DNA of 60,332 bases from Solirubrobacteraceae bacterium (GCA_017882455.1 JADGPL010000018.1:1-60332); one strand, 5' to 3'. Positions 1 through 8,992 are shown, numbered from the stretch's first letter. Made by a program: numbers and translations. The notes: a model not told the origin generated them from the letters alone.

Positions 1-14
1 ACGCCACACCCGAT

Positions 15-94
15 GTAAACGATGTGCCTGCGGCTCAAAAGCCAGCCGCGTAAACGATGTGCCTGCGGCTAGACGTAAACGATGTGCCTGCGGC
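15..94 (+). repeat. Cluster of three ~20-bp direct repeats
   Basis: Three copies of GTAAACGATGTGCCTGCGGC lie at 15-34, 50-69 and 75-94. The first two copies continue with a further T. Between copies 1 and 2, GCGGCT (30-35) and AGCCGC (44-49) can pair around an 8-nt loop. Copies 1 and 3 are in the same reading frame (both read DVNDVPAA), while copy 2 is shifted and brings an in-frame TAA at 51-53. The spacing is irregular and the copies are too few and too close for a CRISPR array. It looks like a small dispersed-repeat insertion or duplication at a gene end. Confidence 0.8.
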
Positions 95-272
95 CGTCAG
101 CTACGCGGCCGGCGCGCGCGAGATCCTCGAGTGCTTCTTCGACGGGCGCCCGATCCGCGAGGAATACCTGATCGTGGAGCGCGGCAAGCTCGCGGGGGCC
201 GGCGCGCATTCCTACAGCGAAGGCGACACGACCGGCGGCTCAGAGGAGGCCGCGCGCTTCAAGAGCACCTGA
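57..272 (+). pseudogene. 3' end of an unrecognised gene, interrupted by repeats
   Basis: The frame ending at 272 codes for a plausible C-terminal tail (AREILECFFDGRPIREEYL... AGAGAHSYS...). It has good codon structure from about position 93 onward. Upstream it runs into the repeat cluster, where copy 2 introduces a TAA at 51-53. The ATG at 57 lies inside repeat copy 2, so it is unlikely to be a genuine start. I do not recognise the family with confidence; the tail resembles the end of a cytosolic oxidoreductase-type enzyme. The 5' part lies outside the window or has been lost. It may be either a broken gene or a repeat-disrupted gene end. Confidence 0.4.
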
Positions 273-306
273 GGGCCGGCGGGAGCACCCGAGGGCTGGC
301 GCGGCC

Positions 307-1236
307 TCAATCGACCCTCAGCACGGCCTTGCCCGCGATGCGACGCTCCAGCAGCGCCTCGATCGCCGCGGGCGCCTCGCGCCAGGAGCCCTCGCGGTCG
401 ATCGAGCACTCCAGGCGACCGTCGGCCACGAGCGCGAGCAGGCGCGCCAGGTCCTGGGAGCCCGTGGGCTCGCGCTCGAGCATGCGGAAGAGGTAGAAGC
501 CGTGCAGTCGGGCGCCCGGGGCGCGCCCGAAGAACGAGCGCGTCGGGAACTCCACCGGGTCCGGGTCGCTCGAGGCGAAGGACACGATCGCGCCGAACCG
601 CGCCACGCGCTGAAGCGCCGCGCCGAGCGTGGCGCCGCCCACGCCCTCCACGATCGCGTCGAACTCCGGGCCCTGCGGCTCGAGCTGGCCCACCACCGCA
701 TCGGCGCCCAGCTCCACCAGCCCCCGCGCGCGCTCGGGGCTCGCCGACACGGCGGTCACGTGCGCGCCCGCCATCTTCGCGAGTTGAACCGCGAAGCGCC
801 CAACGCCGCCGCTGGCCCCGGTCACGAGCACGCGCCGGGCGAGCACTCCTCCGATGATGTCCAGGGCTTTCAGGGCAGTCATGCCCGCCACCGGCAGCGT
901 TGCCGCCTGAGCGTCCGAGACCCCCTCCGGCAGCGGGGCGAGCACGTGCGTGTCGATCGCCGCCAGCTGTGCCCAGCCCCTGCTCGGCGAGAGCCCGACC
1001 ACGCGCGTCCCCGGCTGCGGGCCGCTCCCGTCCGCCGCAGCTCGCTCGACCACGCCCGCGACATCCCAGCCGGTGAGCTCGCCGTCGCTCATGTCCGCGA
1101 GGCGCCTGGTCTCGCCGCGGTTGAGCGAGAAGGCGCTGACCCGCACCAGCGCCTGCCCCGAGAGCGGGTCCGGCTCGAGGACCTCGCGCAGCTCGACGTT
1201 TCCGCGTGCTCCGGGGGACGCCGTGAGAGCGAGCAT
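307..1236 (-). CDS. Zinc-free MDR alcohol dehydrogenase / quinone oxidoreductase-like
   Basis: A 309-aa protein of the medium-chain dehydrogenase/reductase superfamily, quinone-oxidoreductase branch, predicted to use NADPH to reduce quinones or activated alkenes in the cytosol. It shows an N-terminal GroES-like domain (residues ~1-120, with GWDVAGVV) and a Rossmann domain whose glycine motif is VTGASGGVGRFAVQLAK. There is no catalytic-zinc Cys/His set or structural four-Cys lobe, as in QOR/crotonyl reductases. Length is normal for the family. The start ATG sits 25 bp from the stop of the membrane gene at 1261, so the pair may be cotranscribed. Substrate cannot be deduced. Confidence 0.85.
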   Translation of the reverse strand: MLALTASPGARGNVELREVLEPDPLSGQALVRVSAFSLNRGETRRLADMSDGELTGWDVAGVVERAAADGSGPQPGTRVVGLSPSRGWAQLAAIDTHVLAPLPEGVSDAQAATLPVAGMTALKALDIIGGVLARRVLVTGASGGVGRFAVQLAKMAGAHVTAVSASPERARGLVELGADAVVGQLEPQGPEFDAIVEGVGGATLGAALQRVARFGAIVSFASSDPDPVEFPTRSFFGRAPGARLHGFYLFRMLEREPTGSQDLARLLALVADGRLECSIDREGSWREAPAAIEALLERRIAGKAVLRVD

Positions 1237-1260
1237 GCGCTCGATGCTAGCTCGCTCGCG

Positions 1261-1650
1261 TCAGCTCTCGGCGAAGCGCGCGACGGTGAAGGCGATCAAC
1301 ACCGGCACGTGGACGGCGAACACGACCAGCGACAGTGTGAGCACGACCAGCGGGCCGCCGCTGAGGTTGTTGCGCAGGAACGCGTACTCGATCATCCCGG
1401 CGATGATCAGGTAGGCGATCAGCGCCCAGCGGGCGATCTCGAAGAAGCGCGTCCACGCGAACCCCTGCACTCGTGCCAGCGATGCCAGGTTTCCCGCCAG
1501 CAGCAGCGCGGACGCGCACAGCAGGATCACCGCCGGGGCGAGCGAGACGTGGTTGGGGATGTGCGAGGAGAGGTAGATGCCGCCCGCCAGGATCAGCGCC
1601 AGCGACAGCATCCCCACCTGGGTGACCGGGGGCAGGCGGCGCTCGCTCAT
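1261..1650 (-). CDS. Small membrane protein (4 TM), unknown
   Basis: A 129-aa protein with about four hydrophobic segments and little else. The start ATG (1648-1650) overlaps the stop of the upstream membrane gene by 4 bp (ATGA), so the two are translationally coupled and probably form one complex. I chose this start over the longer open frame upstream because the latter is a shadow with arginine-rich nonsense composition. No motif identifies a function. Pairing with a DUF2269/CopD-like protein suggests a membrane complex, but that is inference. Confidence 0.75.
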   Translation of the reverse strand: MSERRLPPVTQVGMLSLALILAGGIYLSSHIPNHVSLAPAVILLCASALLLAGNLASLARVQGFAWTRFFEIARWALIAYLIIAGMIEYAFLRNNLSGGPLVVLTLSLVVFAVHVPVLIAFTVARFAES

Positions 1651-2267
1651 GCGCTCGCCAGCTTGGTCATGATCACGAACGTCGCCACCTGCATCAGCCC
1701 CGTGGCGCCCGCCGTGTAGATGAAGCGTTTCATCAGGCGCTCGATCACCTCGGGGTTGGGCCGCGGCTTCTTCATCTCCACCAGCACCGCGATGTTCGCC
1801 GGCTCCAGCAGTCCCAGGGCGATCACAGCCATGATCCCGACCACGATGTAGCTGGCCACGATCCACCCGTGCAGCGCATAGCTGGTCTGGGTGTTTCCGA
1901 GCTTGGTGGCCAGCTGCCAGCCGGCCGCCAGCGTGACCGTCACGGCCGTCGGCATGATCAGCACCATCTTGGGCATCAGCCGCGTGGTGAACTCCACCCG
2001 CGCCGGGATCGACATGCGCCCGATGATCGGCCCGAGGACGAATCCGAGGAACAGGTCGATGATCGTCCAGGCGGCGCCCCCCACGACGTGCAGGAACGTC
2101 AGCGGCCACAGTTCGTCGACCGCGATGCCCACGATCAGAAGCACCAGCACGAACGCCACGATCGGCAGGCCCGCGCGCGGAACGATCTGGAATTCGGGGC
2201 GCTCCATCGCGGGCGGATGCGCCTCCGTCACCGCCCCCGCTCCTGTCGTGATGGCAACGTCCGCCAT
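1647..2267 (-). CDS. Integral membrane protein, DUF2269/CopD-like
   Basis: A 206-aa protein with about five transmembrane segments. The segment LTFLHVVGGAAW, an H-x-x-G-G-x-x-W signature, resembles the first helix of DUF2269 and CopD-like membrane proteins, in which a histidine lies at the start of a helix. Family assignment is tentative. It overlaps the 129-aa membrane gene by 4 bp and follows another small membrane gene at 2277, so three consecutive minus-strand genes encode membrane proteins. Role unknown. Confidence 0.7.
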   Translation of the reverse strand: MADVAITTGAGAVTEAHPPAMERPEFQIVPRAGLPIVAFVLVLLIVGIAVDELWPLTFLHVVGGAAWTIIDLFLGFVLGPIIGRMSIPARVEFTTRLMPKMVLIMPTAVTVTLAAGWQLATKLGNTQTSYALHGWIVASYIVVGIMAVIALGLLEPANIAVLVEMKKPRPNPEVIERLMKRFIYTAGATGLMQVATFVIMTKLASA

Positions 2268-2276
2268 CCGCCCAAT

Positions 2277-2624
2277 CTAACGCGCGGGCGGACGGAATGC
2301 CAGGGGCGCGGCCGTTTCTTGGAGCAGGCGCGAATCGGCGCGCAACCATGTCACCGCGGCCGTCACCGCCGAGACCGCCAGCACCGAGGGCCAGGCTCCG
2401 ATCGCGAGGGCCAGCACGTGCGAGACGACGAACGCCGTGAAGGCCACGGCCGTCAGCTCGACGGCCGTTCGCGGGCCGTGGCGCAGCGTCCACGCGCGCA
2501 TGCACCACACACCGCCCGCGAGCATCACCACGCCGCCGAGCGGTCTCGAGCCGCTGGCCACCGCCACGCCGAAGCCCACGATCAGCGAGCCCGCGGCGAC
2601 CGGGGCTGTCGGAACGGGACGCAC
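2277..2624 (-). CDS. Small membrane protein, unknown
   Basis: A 115-aa protein with about four hydrophobic stretches and a GTG start at 2622-2624. It ends 10 bp before the start of the 206-aa membrane gene and probably opens a three-gene membrane operon. It is divergent from the cytochrome b module at 2819, with ~190 bp between them. No functional motif is visible. Confidence 0.65.
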   Translation of the reverse strand: MRPVPTAPVAAGSLIVGFGVAVASGSRPLGGVVMLAGGVWCMRAWTLRHGPRTAVELTAVAFTAFVVSHVLALAIGAWPSVLAVSAVTAAVTWLRADSRLLQETAAPLAFRPPAR

Positions 2625-2667
2625 CAGCGCAGCCTAGCGCCGGAGCCTCGGCTCACGCGCCGCAGGC

Positions 2668-2691
2668 GCCCCGCACACAGACGTGCGGGGC
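2668..2691. promoter_or_regulatory. 9-bp-stem hairpin in a divergent intergenic region
   Basis: GCCCCGCAC (2668-2676) and GTGCGGGGC (2683-2691) are perfectly complementary around a 6-nt loop. The region lies between a minus-strand start (2624) and the plus-strand cytochrome module (2819). A terminator is therefore not expected, and an operator or leader-RNA structure is more likely. An AT-rich patch with GGATTAATACGG follows at 2711-2722 and could hold a promoter for the cytochrome genes. Confidence 0.5.
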
Positions 2692-2818
2692 AAGGTACGG
2701 GATCGGAATAGCGGATTAATACGGATGCACCGGACGAGGTGGCGCACATAGGCTCAGCCCGATTGGCGCCCCGGATACGAGGGTGCTCAGAGCGATCCGA
2801 GGACCGAGGAGGCAGGTC

Positions 2819-3010
2819 TTGAGTCCTACCGGCACAACCGTAATCGGCGCAGTCTTCAACCTGAACCACCCCGCCCACGTCGTGCACTGGCACTTCTTCC
2901 AGATGTCCGTGTCCAACGTGGTCGTGATCGGCCTGATGCTCCTCGTCTTCGCGCTGGCGATCGCGCTGCCCTTCCCGGGCTCGACGCGGCGCAGGGGAGG
3001 CGGATCATGA
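2819..3010 (+). CDS. Small membrane subunit of the cytochrome b module
   Basis: A 63-aa protein with one transmembrane helix and an N-terminal region NHPAHVVHWHFFQMS that is rich in histidine. The start is TTG at 2819, chosen because GAGGAGG (2806-2812) sits 6 nt upstream; an ATG further upstream (2783) has no such site. The stop overlaps the cytochrome b ATG by 4 bp, so it is translationally coupled to it. I infer a small structural or haem-proximal subunit of the complex. Not recognised as a named family. Confidence 0.75.
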   Translation: MSPTGTTVIGAVFNLNHPAHVVHWHFFQMSVSNVVVIGLMLLVFALAIALPFPGSTRRRGGGS

Positions 3011-3693
3011 GCACCACACCGACACCGACACCGCACGGCTCATGGACGGGGCGCGTGCGCGAGGCTGCGGTCAGCGCGCTGCCGCCCGAGAAGCTCCTCC
3101 CCGAGGGCCAGCCGACCTATGTGGCGTCTTGGATCTACGTCTTCGGCGTGGCCAGCATCGCCTCGCTGGTCGTGATCATCGTCAGCGGGAGCATCCTGTC
3201 TCTCAAGGGCCCCGCCTGGTGGCACTACACCGGCGTCGGGCACTTCTTCAACAGCGTCCACCTGTGGGCCGTCGAGCTGTTCTTCTTCGTGATGGTCGTC
3301 CACCTGTGGGGCAAGTACTGGATGGCCGCCTGGCGTGGCGGGCGCACGCGCGTCTGGGTCACCGGCGCGATCACCTTCCTCGTCGCCGTCCCCACCGCCC
3401 TCACCGGCTACGTCTCGCAGCAGAACTTCGACGCGCAGTGGATCGCCACGCAGGCCAAGGACGGCCTGAACTCGGTCGGCGTGGGCGCCTTCTTCAACGT
3501 GACCAACTTCGGCCAGATGTACAGCTATCACGTGCTGCTGCTCCCGCTCGCCGTGGTCGCGCTCGTGACCGCGCACGTGCTGCTCGTGCGCCGCCATGGC
3601 GTGGTTCCGCCGTTCGCCCTCGAGAGCCGCCCGACCGGCGGCCCCCCGGAGCCTGTCGGCGAGCAGCCGCCGCCCGTCGGAGCCGTGTCGTGA
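3007..3693 (+). CDS. Cytochrome b, N-terminal (b6-type) subunit
   Basis: A 228-aa four-helix membrane protein equivalent to cytochrome b6 or the N-terminal half of cytochrome b, which carries haems bL and bH for quinol oxidation. Helix B has H85 and H99 (H-x13-H) and helix D has H175 and H190 (H-x14-H). The 14-residue gap in helix D is the b6-type spacing. The CD-loop region GYVSQQNFDAQW replaces the usual GYxLPWxQxxxW. A proline-rich C-terminal tail (201-228) follows. It overlaps the genes on both sides by 4 bp. There is no Rieske or cytochrome c1 gene in the window, so the electron acceptor is unknown. Confidence 0.85.
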   Translation: MSTTPTPTPHGSWTGRVREAAVSALPPEKLLPEGQPTYVASWIYVFGVASIASLVVIIVSGSILSLKGPAWWHYTGVGHFFNSVHLWAVELFFFVMVVHLWGKYWMAAWRGGRTRVWVTGAITFLVAVPTALTGYVSQQNFDAQWIATQAKDGLNSVGVGAFFNVTNFGQMYSYHVLLLPLAVVALVTAHVLLVRRHGVVPPFALESRPTGGPPEPVGEQPPPVGAVS

Positions 3694-4706
3694 GCCGCCT
3701 CAGCCAGGCCCTGCGGGGGCGCGACGACACCGGACCGTGGACCGGCGCCTATGCGCCCTACGACCTGATCAAAGAGCTCTGCATCGCCGTCGGCGTGATC
3801 GCCCTCCTGGCCGTCCTGCTGGCTGTGCTGTTCTCCTCGCCCGATGACAAGCCGAGCACGATCGCGCAGTGGTCGCGTCAGATGCCCATCAACTTCGTGA
3901 CCGCCGCCGCCAAGGAGCTCGACGGGACCAGCCCGACCGCCGAATACGGGCCGCCCTACAACCACAACGGCGAAGGCCAGCACGCAGCCTTCCTCTATCC
4001 GCAGAAATGGCTCGGCGTCAGCCATCCGATCAACACGGCCAACGACTTCGTGATCGACCCGCTGCGGACGGTCCCGAACGATCCCGCGCTTCAGAGCGCC
4101 ATCGCCCAGTATCAGGCAGCGCCCGAAAAGACGCAGAAGGCCTGGGGGGAAGCTTTCGCCAAGCCGCTCGAAGAATATGAAACGGCCCTGGAAGAAAAGA
4201 AGACGCCGACCACGGCCGTCGCCCTGAGCTCGACCACCGGCTCCGTGAGCGTTCAGGCGAGCGGCGCCGGACCGGTCCCCGCGCTGATGAGCGGGCTGCT
4301 GAGCCTCGCCAAGAGCGGCGGGCTCGACGGGAGCCTGCTGACCAGCAGACAGTTCTTCCAGACCGACTACACCAAGCCGCTGCTGTTCATGTCCGACGGC
4401 GGGCTCCTGGCCGAACGCGCCGAAGGCCAGCATCTGCTCGGCGAGCAGTGGGGGATGATGAACGAGACCGGCAGCTACCCCGGCCAGGTGTGGCTGTGGC
4501 TCTACACCCTCTGGTACCAGGTAGAACCCTTCAAGTCCTCCGAAAACGCCGACATCCTGGTGATGCTCGTGATGGGCGCGCTGAGCCTGGCCTTCATCTG
4601 CATCCCGCTGATCCCGGGCGTGCGCGACCTGCCCCGCCTCATACCCATCCACCGCCTGATCTGGCGAGAGCACTACCGCGCCGGCGGTCCGCCGCCCGCG
4701 GCCTAG
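3690..4706 (+). CDS. Membrane-anchored partner subunit of split cytochrome b
   Basis: A 338-aa protein starting at GTG 3690, overlapping the cytochrome b stop (GTGA). It has one helix near residues 28-48, a large ~240-aa hydrophilic region, and a second helix near 297-318 (ILVMLVMGALSLAFICIPLI). It occupies the position of subunit IV (PetD) or the C-terminal half of cytochrome b. I cannot find the PEWY quinol-oxidation motif, and only two helices are clear instead of three or four. The hydrophilic part contains EYGPPYNHNGEGQ and no CxxCH haem site. I infer an unusual second subunit of a quinone-reactive complex; function not established. Confidence 0.7.
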   Translation: MSRLSQALRGRDDTGPWTGAYAPYDLIKELCIAVGVIALLAVLLAVLFSSPDDKPSTIAQWSRQMPINFVTAAAKELDGTSPTAEYGPPYNHNGEGQHAAFLYPQKWLGVSHPINTANDFVIDPLRTVPNDPALQSAIAQYQAAPEKTQKAWGEAFAKPLEEYETALEEKKTPTTAVALSSTTGSVSVQASGAGPVPALMSGLLSLAKSGGLDGSLLTSRQFFQTDYTKPLLFMSDGGLLAERAEGQHLLGEQWGMMNETGSYPGQVWLWLYTLWYQVEPFKSSENADILVMLVMGALSLAFICIPLIPGVRDLPRLIPIHRLIWREHYRAGGPPPAA

Positions 4707-4725
4707 CGGGTCCGCCGCCCGCGGC

Positions 4726-5400
4726 TCAGCGGGCGATCAAGCCGCGGTCCAGGGCGTAGCCCACCAGCTCGGCGCGGGTGGAGAGGCGCAGCTTCTGCTG
4801 GATGTGGGAGCGGTGCGTCTCGACCGTGCGCACCGACAGGAAGAGCTGTTCCGCGATCTCGGCGTTGGTGTGCCCGAGCGCGATCAGGCGCAGCACGTCG
4901 ACCTCCCGCTCCGAGAGGTCGTCGGGCGGCCCCGGCGGGGGCTCGGAGGCGATCCGCGCTCCCAGCCGCGGGTTCAGATAGCTCTCGCCGACCGCCGCGC
5001 GGCGCACAGCTTCGACGAGCTCCTCGTCGGCCGCCTCCTTGAGCACGTAGCCGAGCGCGCCCGCGCCGAGCGCCTCGCGCGCGAAGGCGGGCTCCTGCTG
5101 CATCGTCAGCACCACGATCTGGGTGTCCGGAGACTCCTCGCGGATGATCGGGATCGCCTCGAGGCTCGACCCTCCCGGCATGTTCAGGTCGAGCACGAGC
5201 ACGTGCGGATGGTGCCCGCGCACATACCGCCCGGCGCTGTCCACGTCGCTCGCCTCGGCCACCACCTCGAGGCCCTGCTCGCTGTCCAGCAGCATGCGCA
5301 GGCCACTGCGCACGACCGCATGGTCGTCCGCGAGGACGATCCGGATCGGCTCGGGCGCCGCGTCTGCCGCGGCCTCATCGCCGGAATCGTGGGCGACCAT
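4726..5400 (-). CDS. NarL/DosR-type response regulator
   Basis: A 224-aa two-component regulator. The receiver domain (residues ~18-135) has the acidic pair in LADDHA, the phospho-acceptor Asp in VLDLNMPGGS and the conserved Lys in YVLKEA. The C-terminal LuxR-type helix-turn-helix (~160-222) contains LSEREVDVLRLIALG and SVRTVETHRSHI. It is a close paralogue of the regulator at 24339. No kinase lies beside it. It is next to a universal stress protein gene, an arrangement reminiscent of DosR regulons (inference). It converges on the cytochrome b operon. Confidence 0.9.
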   Translation of the reverse strand: MVAHDSGDEAAADAAPEPIRIVLADDHAVVRSGLRMLLDSEQGLEVVAEASDVDSAGRYVRGHHPHVLVLDLNMPGGSSLEAIPIIREESPDTQIVVLTMQQEPAFAREALGAGALGYVLKEAADEELVEAVRRAAVGESYLNPRLGARIASEPPPGPPDDLSEREVDVLRLIALGHTNAEIAEQLFLSVRTVETHRSHIQQKLRLSTRAELVGYALDRGLIAR

Positions 5401-5445
5401 CCGCTGAAGGTACCGACTATCGCGTCGGAATGGGTGACTGCGAGC

Positions 5446-6342
5446 TCACGCGCCGACGGGCGAGGAGGCCCCCGCGGCCGCGGGGGCCGGCTGATCCTGT
5501 GCCGCGCTGACGGCGCGGGGCAGCACGAGCAGCGAGCAGCGGGCGTGACGCTCGAGGAAGTCAGAGGTGCTGCCGAGCACCAGCCGGCGGACCGGGCCGT
5601 AGCTGCGCGAGCCGACCACGAGGATGTCCACCTCGTCGCTGAAGGCCGCCAGCTCCTCGCCGGTCAGGCCGTACACGGCGCGGCCCTGGACGTCCGGGAG
5701 CTGCCTGAGGCGCGCGGCCGCTTCGGCCAGCATCGCGTCGATGCCCTCGCCGATCGTCGGGGGCATCAGCCCCGTGTAGGCATACGTGGGGATCGAGACC
5801 ACTTCCAGCGCGTGGACCGTGGCGTGGGTCGGCGCGGCCACCGTCTTTGCGACCGCGAGCGCGGCCTTGGCCTCGGGCGAGTCGTTGTAGCCGACACCGA
5901 CCTTGGTGATGGGAGTCGGGTGCTCGGCGTAGCCACGGGGCGCGATCGCGACCGCACAGGGCGAGCCGTTGAGCGCCGCGCGGGTGTCGTCGCCGAGCAT
6001 CGCGCGCCCGAAGGCGCCGCGGCTGCACGAGCCGACCACGATCAGGTCGGCGCCGACCTCCTCGGCGTGGCGGTGAAGGCCGCCGCCCGGCGCCGAGGCC
6101 ACCACGCTGACGAGCTCCGCCTCGACATCCGCCTCCGCGCGCTCGTGCTCGAGCAGTTTCTCGGACTGATCGCGCTCTTCGGCGAGCAGGCCCGGGGTGA
6201 CGGCGTGCAGCGGATGCAGCTCGCCGGGGTGCACGTGGGCGAGCGTCAGCTTCCCCTCGGGATCCGCCAGGCGTGTGGCAAGAGCCAGTGCATCGCGGCT
6301 GTTGGGAGAGCCGTCCACACCTACAAGCACGTTCTTGAACAT
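5446..6342 (-). CDS. Tandem-domain universal stress protein (UspA family)
   Basis: A 298-aa cytosolic protein with two UspA domains (~1-145 and ~150-285). Each carries a nucleotide-binding loop of the G-S-x5-7-G type (VVGSCSRGAFGRAMLG and VVGSRSYGPVRRLVLGS). The start is ATG at 6340-6342, preceded by AAGGAGA at a 9-nt spacing; the longer frame to 6495 lacks a site. Tandem ATP-binding Usp proteins are typical stress- and dormancy-induced factors in actinobacteria. It is divergent from xfp with 214 bp between. An 8-bp palindrome CTACGTAG lies upstream at 6434-6441. Clients and signal are not deducible. Confidence 0.88.
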   Translation of the reverse strand: MFKNVLVGVDGSPNSRDALALATRLADPEGKLTLAHVHPGELHPLHAVTPGLLAEERDQSEKLLEHERAEADVEAELVSVVASAPGGGLHRHAEEVGADLIVVGSCSRGAFGRAMLGDDTRAALNGSPCAVAIAPRGYAEHPTPITKVGVGYNDSPEAKAALAVAKTVAAPTHATVHALEVVSIPTYAYTGLMPPTIGEGIDAMLAEAAARLRQLPDVQGRAVYGLTGEELAAFSDEVDILVVGSRSYGPVRRLVLGSTSDFLERHARCSLLVLPRAVSAAQDQPAPAAAGASSPVGA

Positions 6343-6556
6343 TTCAGAAGTCTCCTTGGGATCGCTGAATACGATCCTAGGCACGGCCGACCAGCACCAC
6401 CTCCGGATTAGGCACTCGCGCCATTGCGGACTTCTACGTAGATGGAACTCGCCGCGATCGGCCGTGGCTTTCAGCAGCTCGATCGAAATCGACACAGCAG
6501 CCAGGCGCCAAAGCGGGTATCACCTGAGAAGGCGCAGCCCAGCGCGCTGAACCCTC
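6343..6556. promoter_or_regulatory. Divergent promoter region, usp / xfp
   Basis: These 214 bp separate the divergent starts of the universal stress protein and phosphoketolase genes. They contain the palindrome CTACGTAG (6434-6441), also present at 27164-27171 upstream of the NDH-2-like gene. The stretch near 6520 (GGGTATCACC) may hold a -10 element for xfp. No convincing ORF is present. Confidence 0.4.
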
Positions 6557-8992
6557 GTGTCAGCCGATCCGACCCCCGACACCCCGCAGGGCCCGCTCAC
6601 CTCCACCGAGCTGGAGCGGCTGGACGCCTACTGGCGCGCCGCCAACTACCTGTCGGTCGGGCAGATCTACCTGCTCGCCAACCCGCTGCTGCGCGAGCCC
6701 CTGCGGATCGAGCACACCAAGCCGCGGCTGCTCGGCCACTGGGGCACCACCCCCGGGCTGAACTTCGTCTACGCCCATCTCAACCGGGTCATCCGCGAGC
6801 GCGACCTGGGCGCGATCTATCTCGCCGGCCCGGGACACGGGGGGCCTGGGCTCGTCGCAAATGTCTATCTCGAGGGCACCTACACCGAGGTCTACCCGCA
6901 CATCGGCCACGACGAGGAGGGCCTGCGCAGGCTCTTCCGCCAGTTCTCCTTTCCCGGCGGCATCCCCAGCCACGCCGCCCCGGAGACGCCGGGCTCGATC
7001 AACGAGGGCGGCGAGCTCGGCTACTCGCTCGTGCACGCCTATGGCGCCGTGTTCGACAACCCCGACCTGCTCGCCTGCTGCGTCGTCGGCGACGGCGAGG
7101 CCGAAACCGGGCCGCTGGCCGCCAGCTGGCACTCCAACAAGTTCCTCGACCCCGCCCGCGACGGGGCGGTGCTGCCGGTGCTGCACCTCAACGGCTACAA
7201 GATCGCCAGCCCCACCGTGCTCGCCAGGATCCCGCACGATGAGCTGAGAGCCCTGTTCGAGGGCTACGGCTATGCGCCGCGGTTCGTGGAGGGCTCCGAG
7301 CCGGCGAGCATGCACCAGCTGATGGCGGCCACGCTCGACGAGGTCACGCAGGAGATCGCCCAGATCCAGGAGCGGGCGCGCTCGGGCGCTGAGACCGCGC
7401 GGCCGCGCTGGCCGATGATCGTGCTGCGCACGCCCAAGGGCTGGACCGGGCCCAAGGAGGTCGACGGGCTCCCGGCCGAGGGCTCCTTCCGCTCCCACCA
7501 GGTGCCGCTCGCAGACCTCGCCACCAAGCCCGAGCACCTCGCCCAGCTCGAGCAGTGGCTGCGCTCCTACCGCCCCGAGGAGCTCTTCGACGAGGGCGGA
7601 GCGCTGCACGGCGAGCTCGCCGCGCTGGCACCCGCGGGCGAGCGGCGCATGGGCGCCAATCCCCATGCCAACGGCGGCCTGCTGCTGCGCGACCTGGAGA
7701 TGCCCGACTTCCGCGAGCACGCCGTCGCGGTGAGCGATCCCGCCGCCTCCACCAGCGAGGCCACACGCGTCCTCGGCGGCTTCCTGCGCGAGGTCATGCG
7801 CCGCAACGGCGAGAGCTTCCGCGTGATGGGACCCGACGAGACCGCCTCCAACCGCCTGGGGGCGCTGTTCGAGGTCACCGATCGCGCCTGGAACGCCGAG
7901 ACGCTCCCGGGCGACGAGCACCTCGCCCGCGACGGGCGCGTGATGGAGGTGCTCTCCGAGCACCTCTGCCAGGGCTGGCTCGAGGGCTATCTGCTCACCG
8001 GCCGCCACGGGCTGTTCAACTGCTACGAGGCCTTCATCCACATCGTCGACTCGATGTTCAACCAGCACGCCAAGTGGCTCAAGGTCACCCGCGACATCCC
8101 CTGGCGCAGGCCGATCGCCTCGCTGAACTACCTGCTCTCCTCGCACGTATGGCGCCAGGACCACAACGGCTTCTCACACCAGGACCCGGGCTTCATCGAC
8201 CACGTCGTCAACAAGAAGGCCGAGATCGTCCGCGTGTACCTGCCGCCCGACACCAACTGCCTGCTGTCCGTCGCCGACCACTGCCTGCGCAGCCGCGACT
8301 ACGTCAACGTGATCGTCGCCGGCAAGCAGCCCGCGCTCGACTACCTGACGATGGATCAGGCGATCGCCCACTGCACCCGCGGGATCGGCGTGTGGGACTG
8401 GGCCTCCAGCGACGAGGGCTCCGAGCCCGACGTGGTGCTGGCCTGCGCCGGCGACGTGCCGACGCTCGAGACCGTCGCTGCCGCCGCGATCCTCCGGCGG
8501 GATCTGCCCGAGCTGAAGGTCCGCGTCGTAAACGTCGTCGACCTGATGCGCCTGCAGCCCGACAGCGAGCACCCCCACGGCCTGCCCGAGGAGGAGTTCG
8601 ACGCGCTGTTCACGACCGGACGGCCGGTGATCTTCGCCTACCACGGCTACCCGTGGCTGATCCACCGCCTCACATACAGGCGCGCCAACCACCACAACCT
8701 CCACGTGCGCGGCTACAAGGAGGAGGGCACCACCACGACGCCGTTCGACATGGTGATGCTCAACGACCTCGACCGCTTCCACATCGTGATGGACGTGATC
8801 GACCGCGTCCCCGGCCTGGCCGAGCGCGCGTCCCACCTGCGCCAGCGGATGTCCGACGAGCGCCTGCGCCACCGCGCCTACACGCGCGAGCACGGCGAGG
8901 ATCCGCCTGACGTCCGTGACTGGGTGTGGCCCGCGACCGATCGGCCCGCGCCGGCGGCCACGCAGCCCGACACGGCCGCCGACAGCGGCTAG
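6557..8992 (+). CDS. xfp: Phosphoketolase (xylulose-5-P / fructose-6-P)
   Basis: An 811-aa thiamine diphosphate enzyme that splits xylulose 5-phosphate or fructose 6-phosphate with phosphate, giving acetyl phosphate plus glyceraldehyde 3-phosphate or erythrose 4-phosphate. Length is standard. The N-terminal region has [16 protein letters not shown], and the ThDP-binding motif is [10 protein letters not shown]. The C-terminal region has the family's [15 protein letters not shown] and [15 protein letters not shown] stretches. The start is GTG at 6557; no strong Shine-Dalgarno is visible. The ackA start lies 4 bp beyond the stop, so acetyl phosphate passes directly to acetate kinase with ATP formation. 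Confidence 0.96.
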   Translation: MSADPTPDTPQGPLTSTELERLDAYWRAANYLSVGQIYLLANPLLREPLRIEHTKPRLLGHWGTTPGLNFVYAHLNRVIRERDLGAIYLAGPGHGGPGLVANVYLEGTYTEVYPHIGHDEEGLRRLFRQFSFPGGIPSHAAPETPGSINEGGELGYSLVHAYGAVFDNPDLLACCVVGDGEAETGPLAASWHSNKFLDPARDGAVLPVLHLNGYKIASPTVLARIPHDELRALFEGYGYAPRFVEGSEPASMHQLMAATLDEVTQEIAQIQERARSGAETARPRWPMIVLRTPKGWTGPKEVDGLPAEGSFRSHQVPLADLATKPEHLAQLEQWLRSYRPEELFDEGGALHGELAALAPAGERRMGANPHANGGLLLRDLEMPDFREHAVAVSDPAASTSEATRVLGGFLREVMRRNGESFRVMGPDETASNRLGALFEVTDRAWNAETLPGDEHLARDGRVMEVLSEHLCQGWLEGYLLTGRHGLFNCYEAFIHIVDSMFNQHAKWLKVTRDIPWRRPIASLNYLLSSHVWRQDHNGFSHQDPGFIDHVVNKKAEIVRVYLPPDTNCLLSVADHCLRSRDYVNVIVAGKQPALDYLTMDQAIAHCTRGIGVWDWASSDEGSEPDVVLACAGDVPTLETVAAAAILRRDLPELKVRVVNVVDLMRLQPDSEHPHGLPEEEFDALFTTGRPVIFAYHGYPWLIHRLTYRRANHHNLHVRGYKEEGTTTTPFDMVMLNDLDRFHIVMDVIDRVPGLAERASHLRQRMSDERLRHRAYTREHGEDPPDVRDWVWPATDRPAPAATQPDTAADSG

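Noticed and set aside
15-94. Possible CRISPR array at the window start
   Set aside because: Only three copies, with spacers of 15 and 5 bp; no leader or cas genes.
1261-2508. Long minus-strand frame of 415 aa
   Set aside because: Upstream part is an arginine/glycine-rich shadow of two membrane genes; only the last 129 codons are real.
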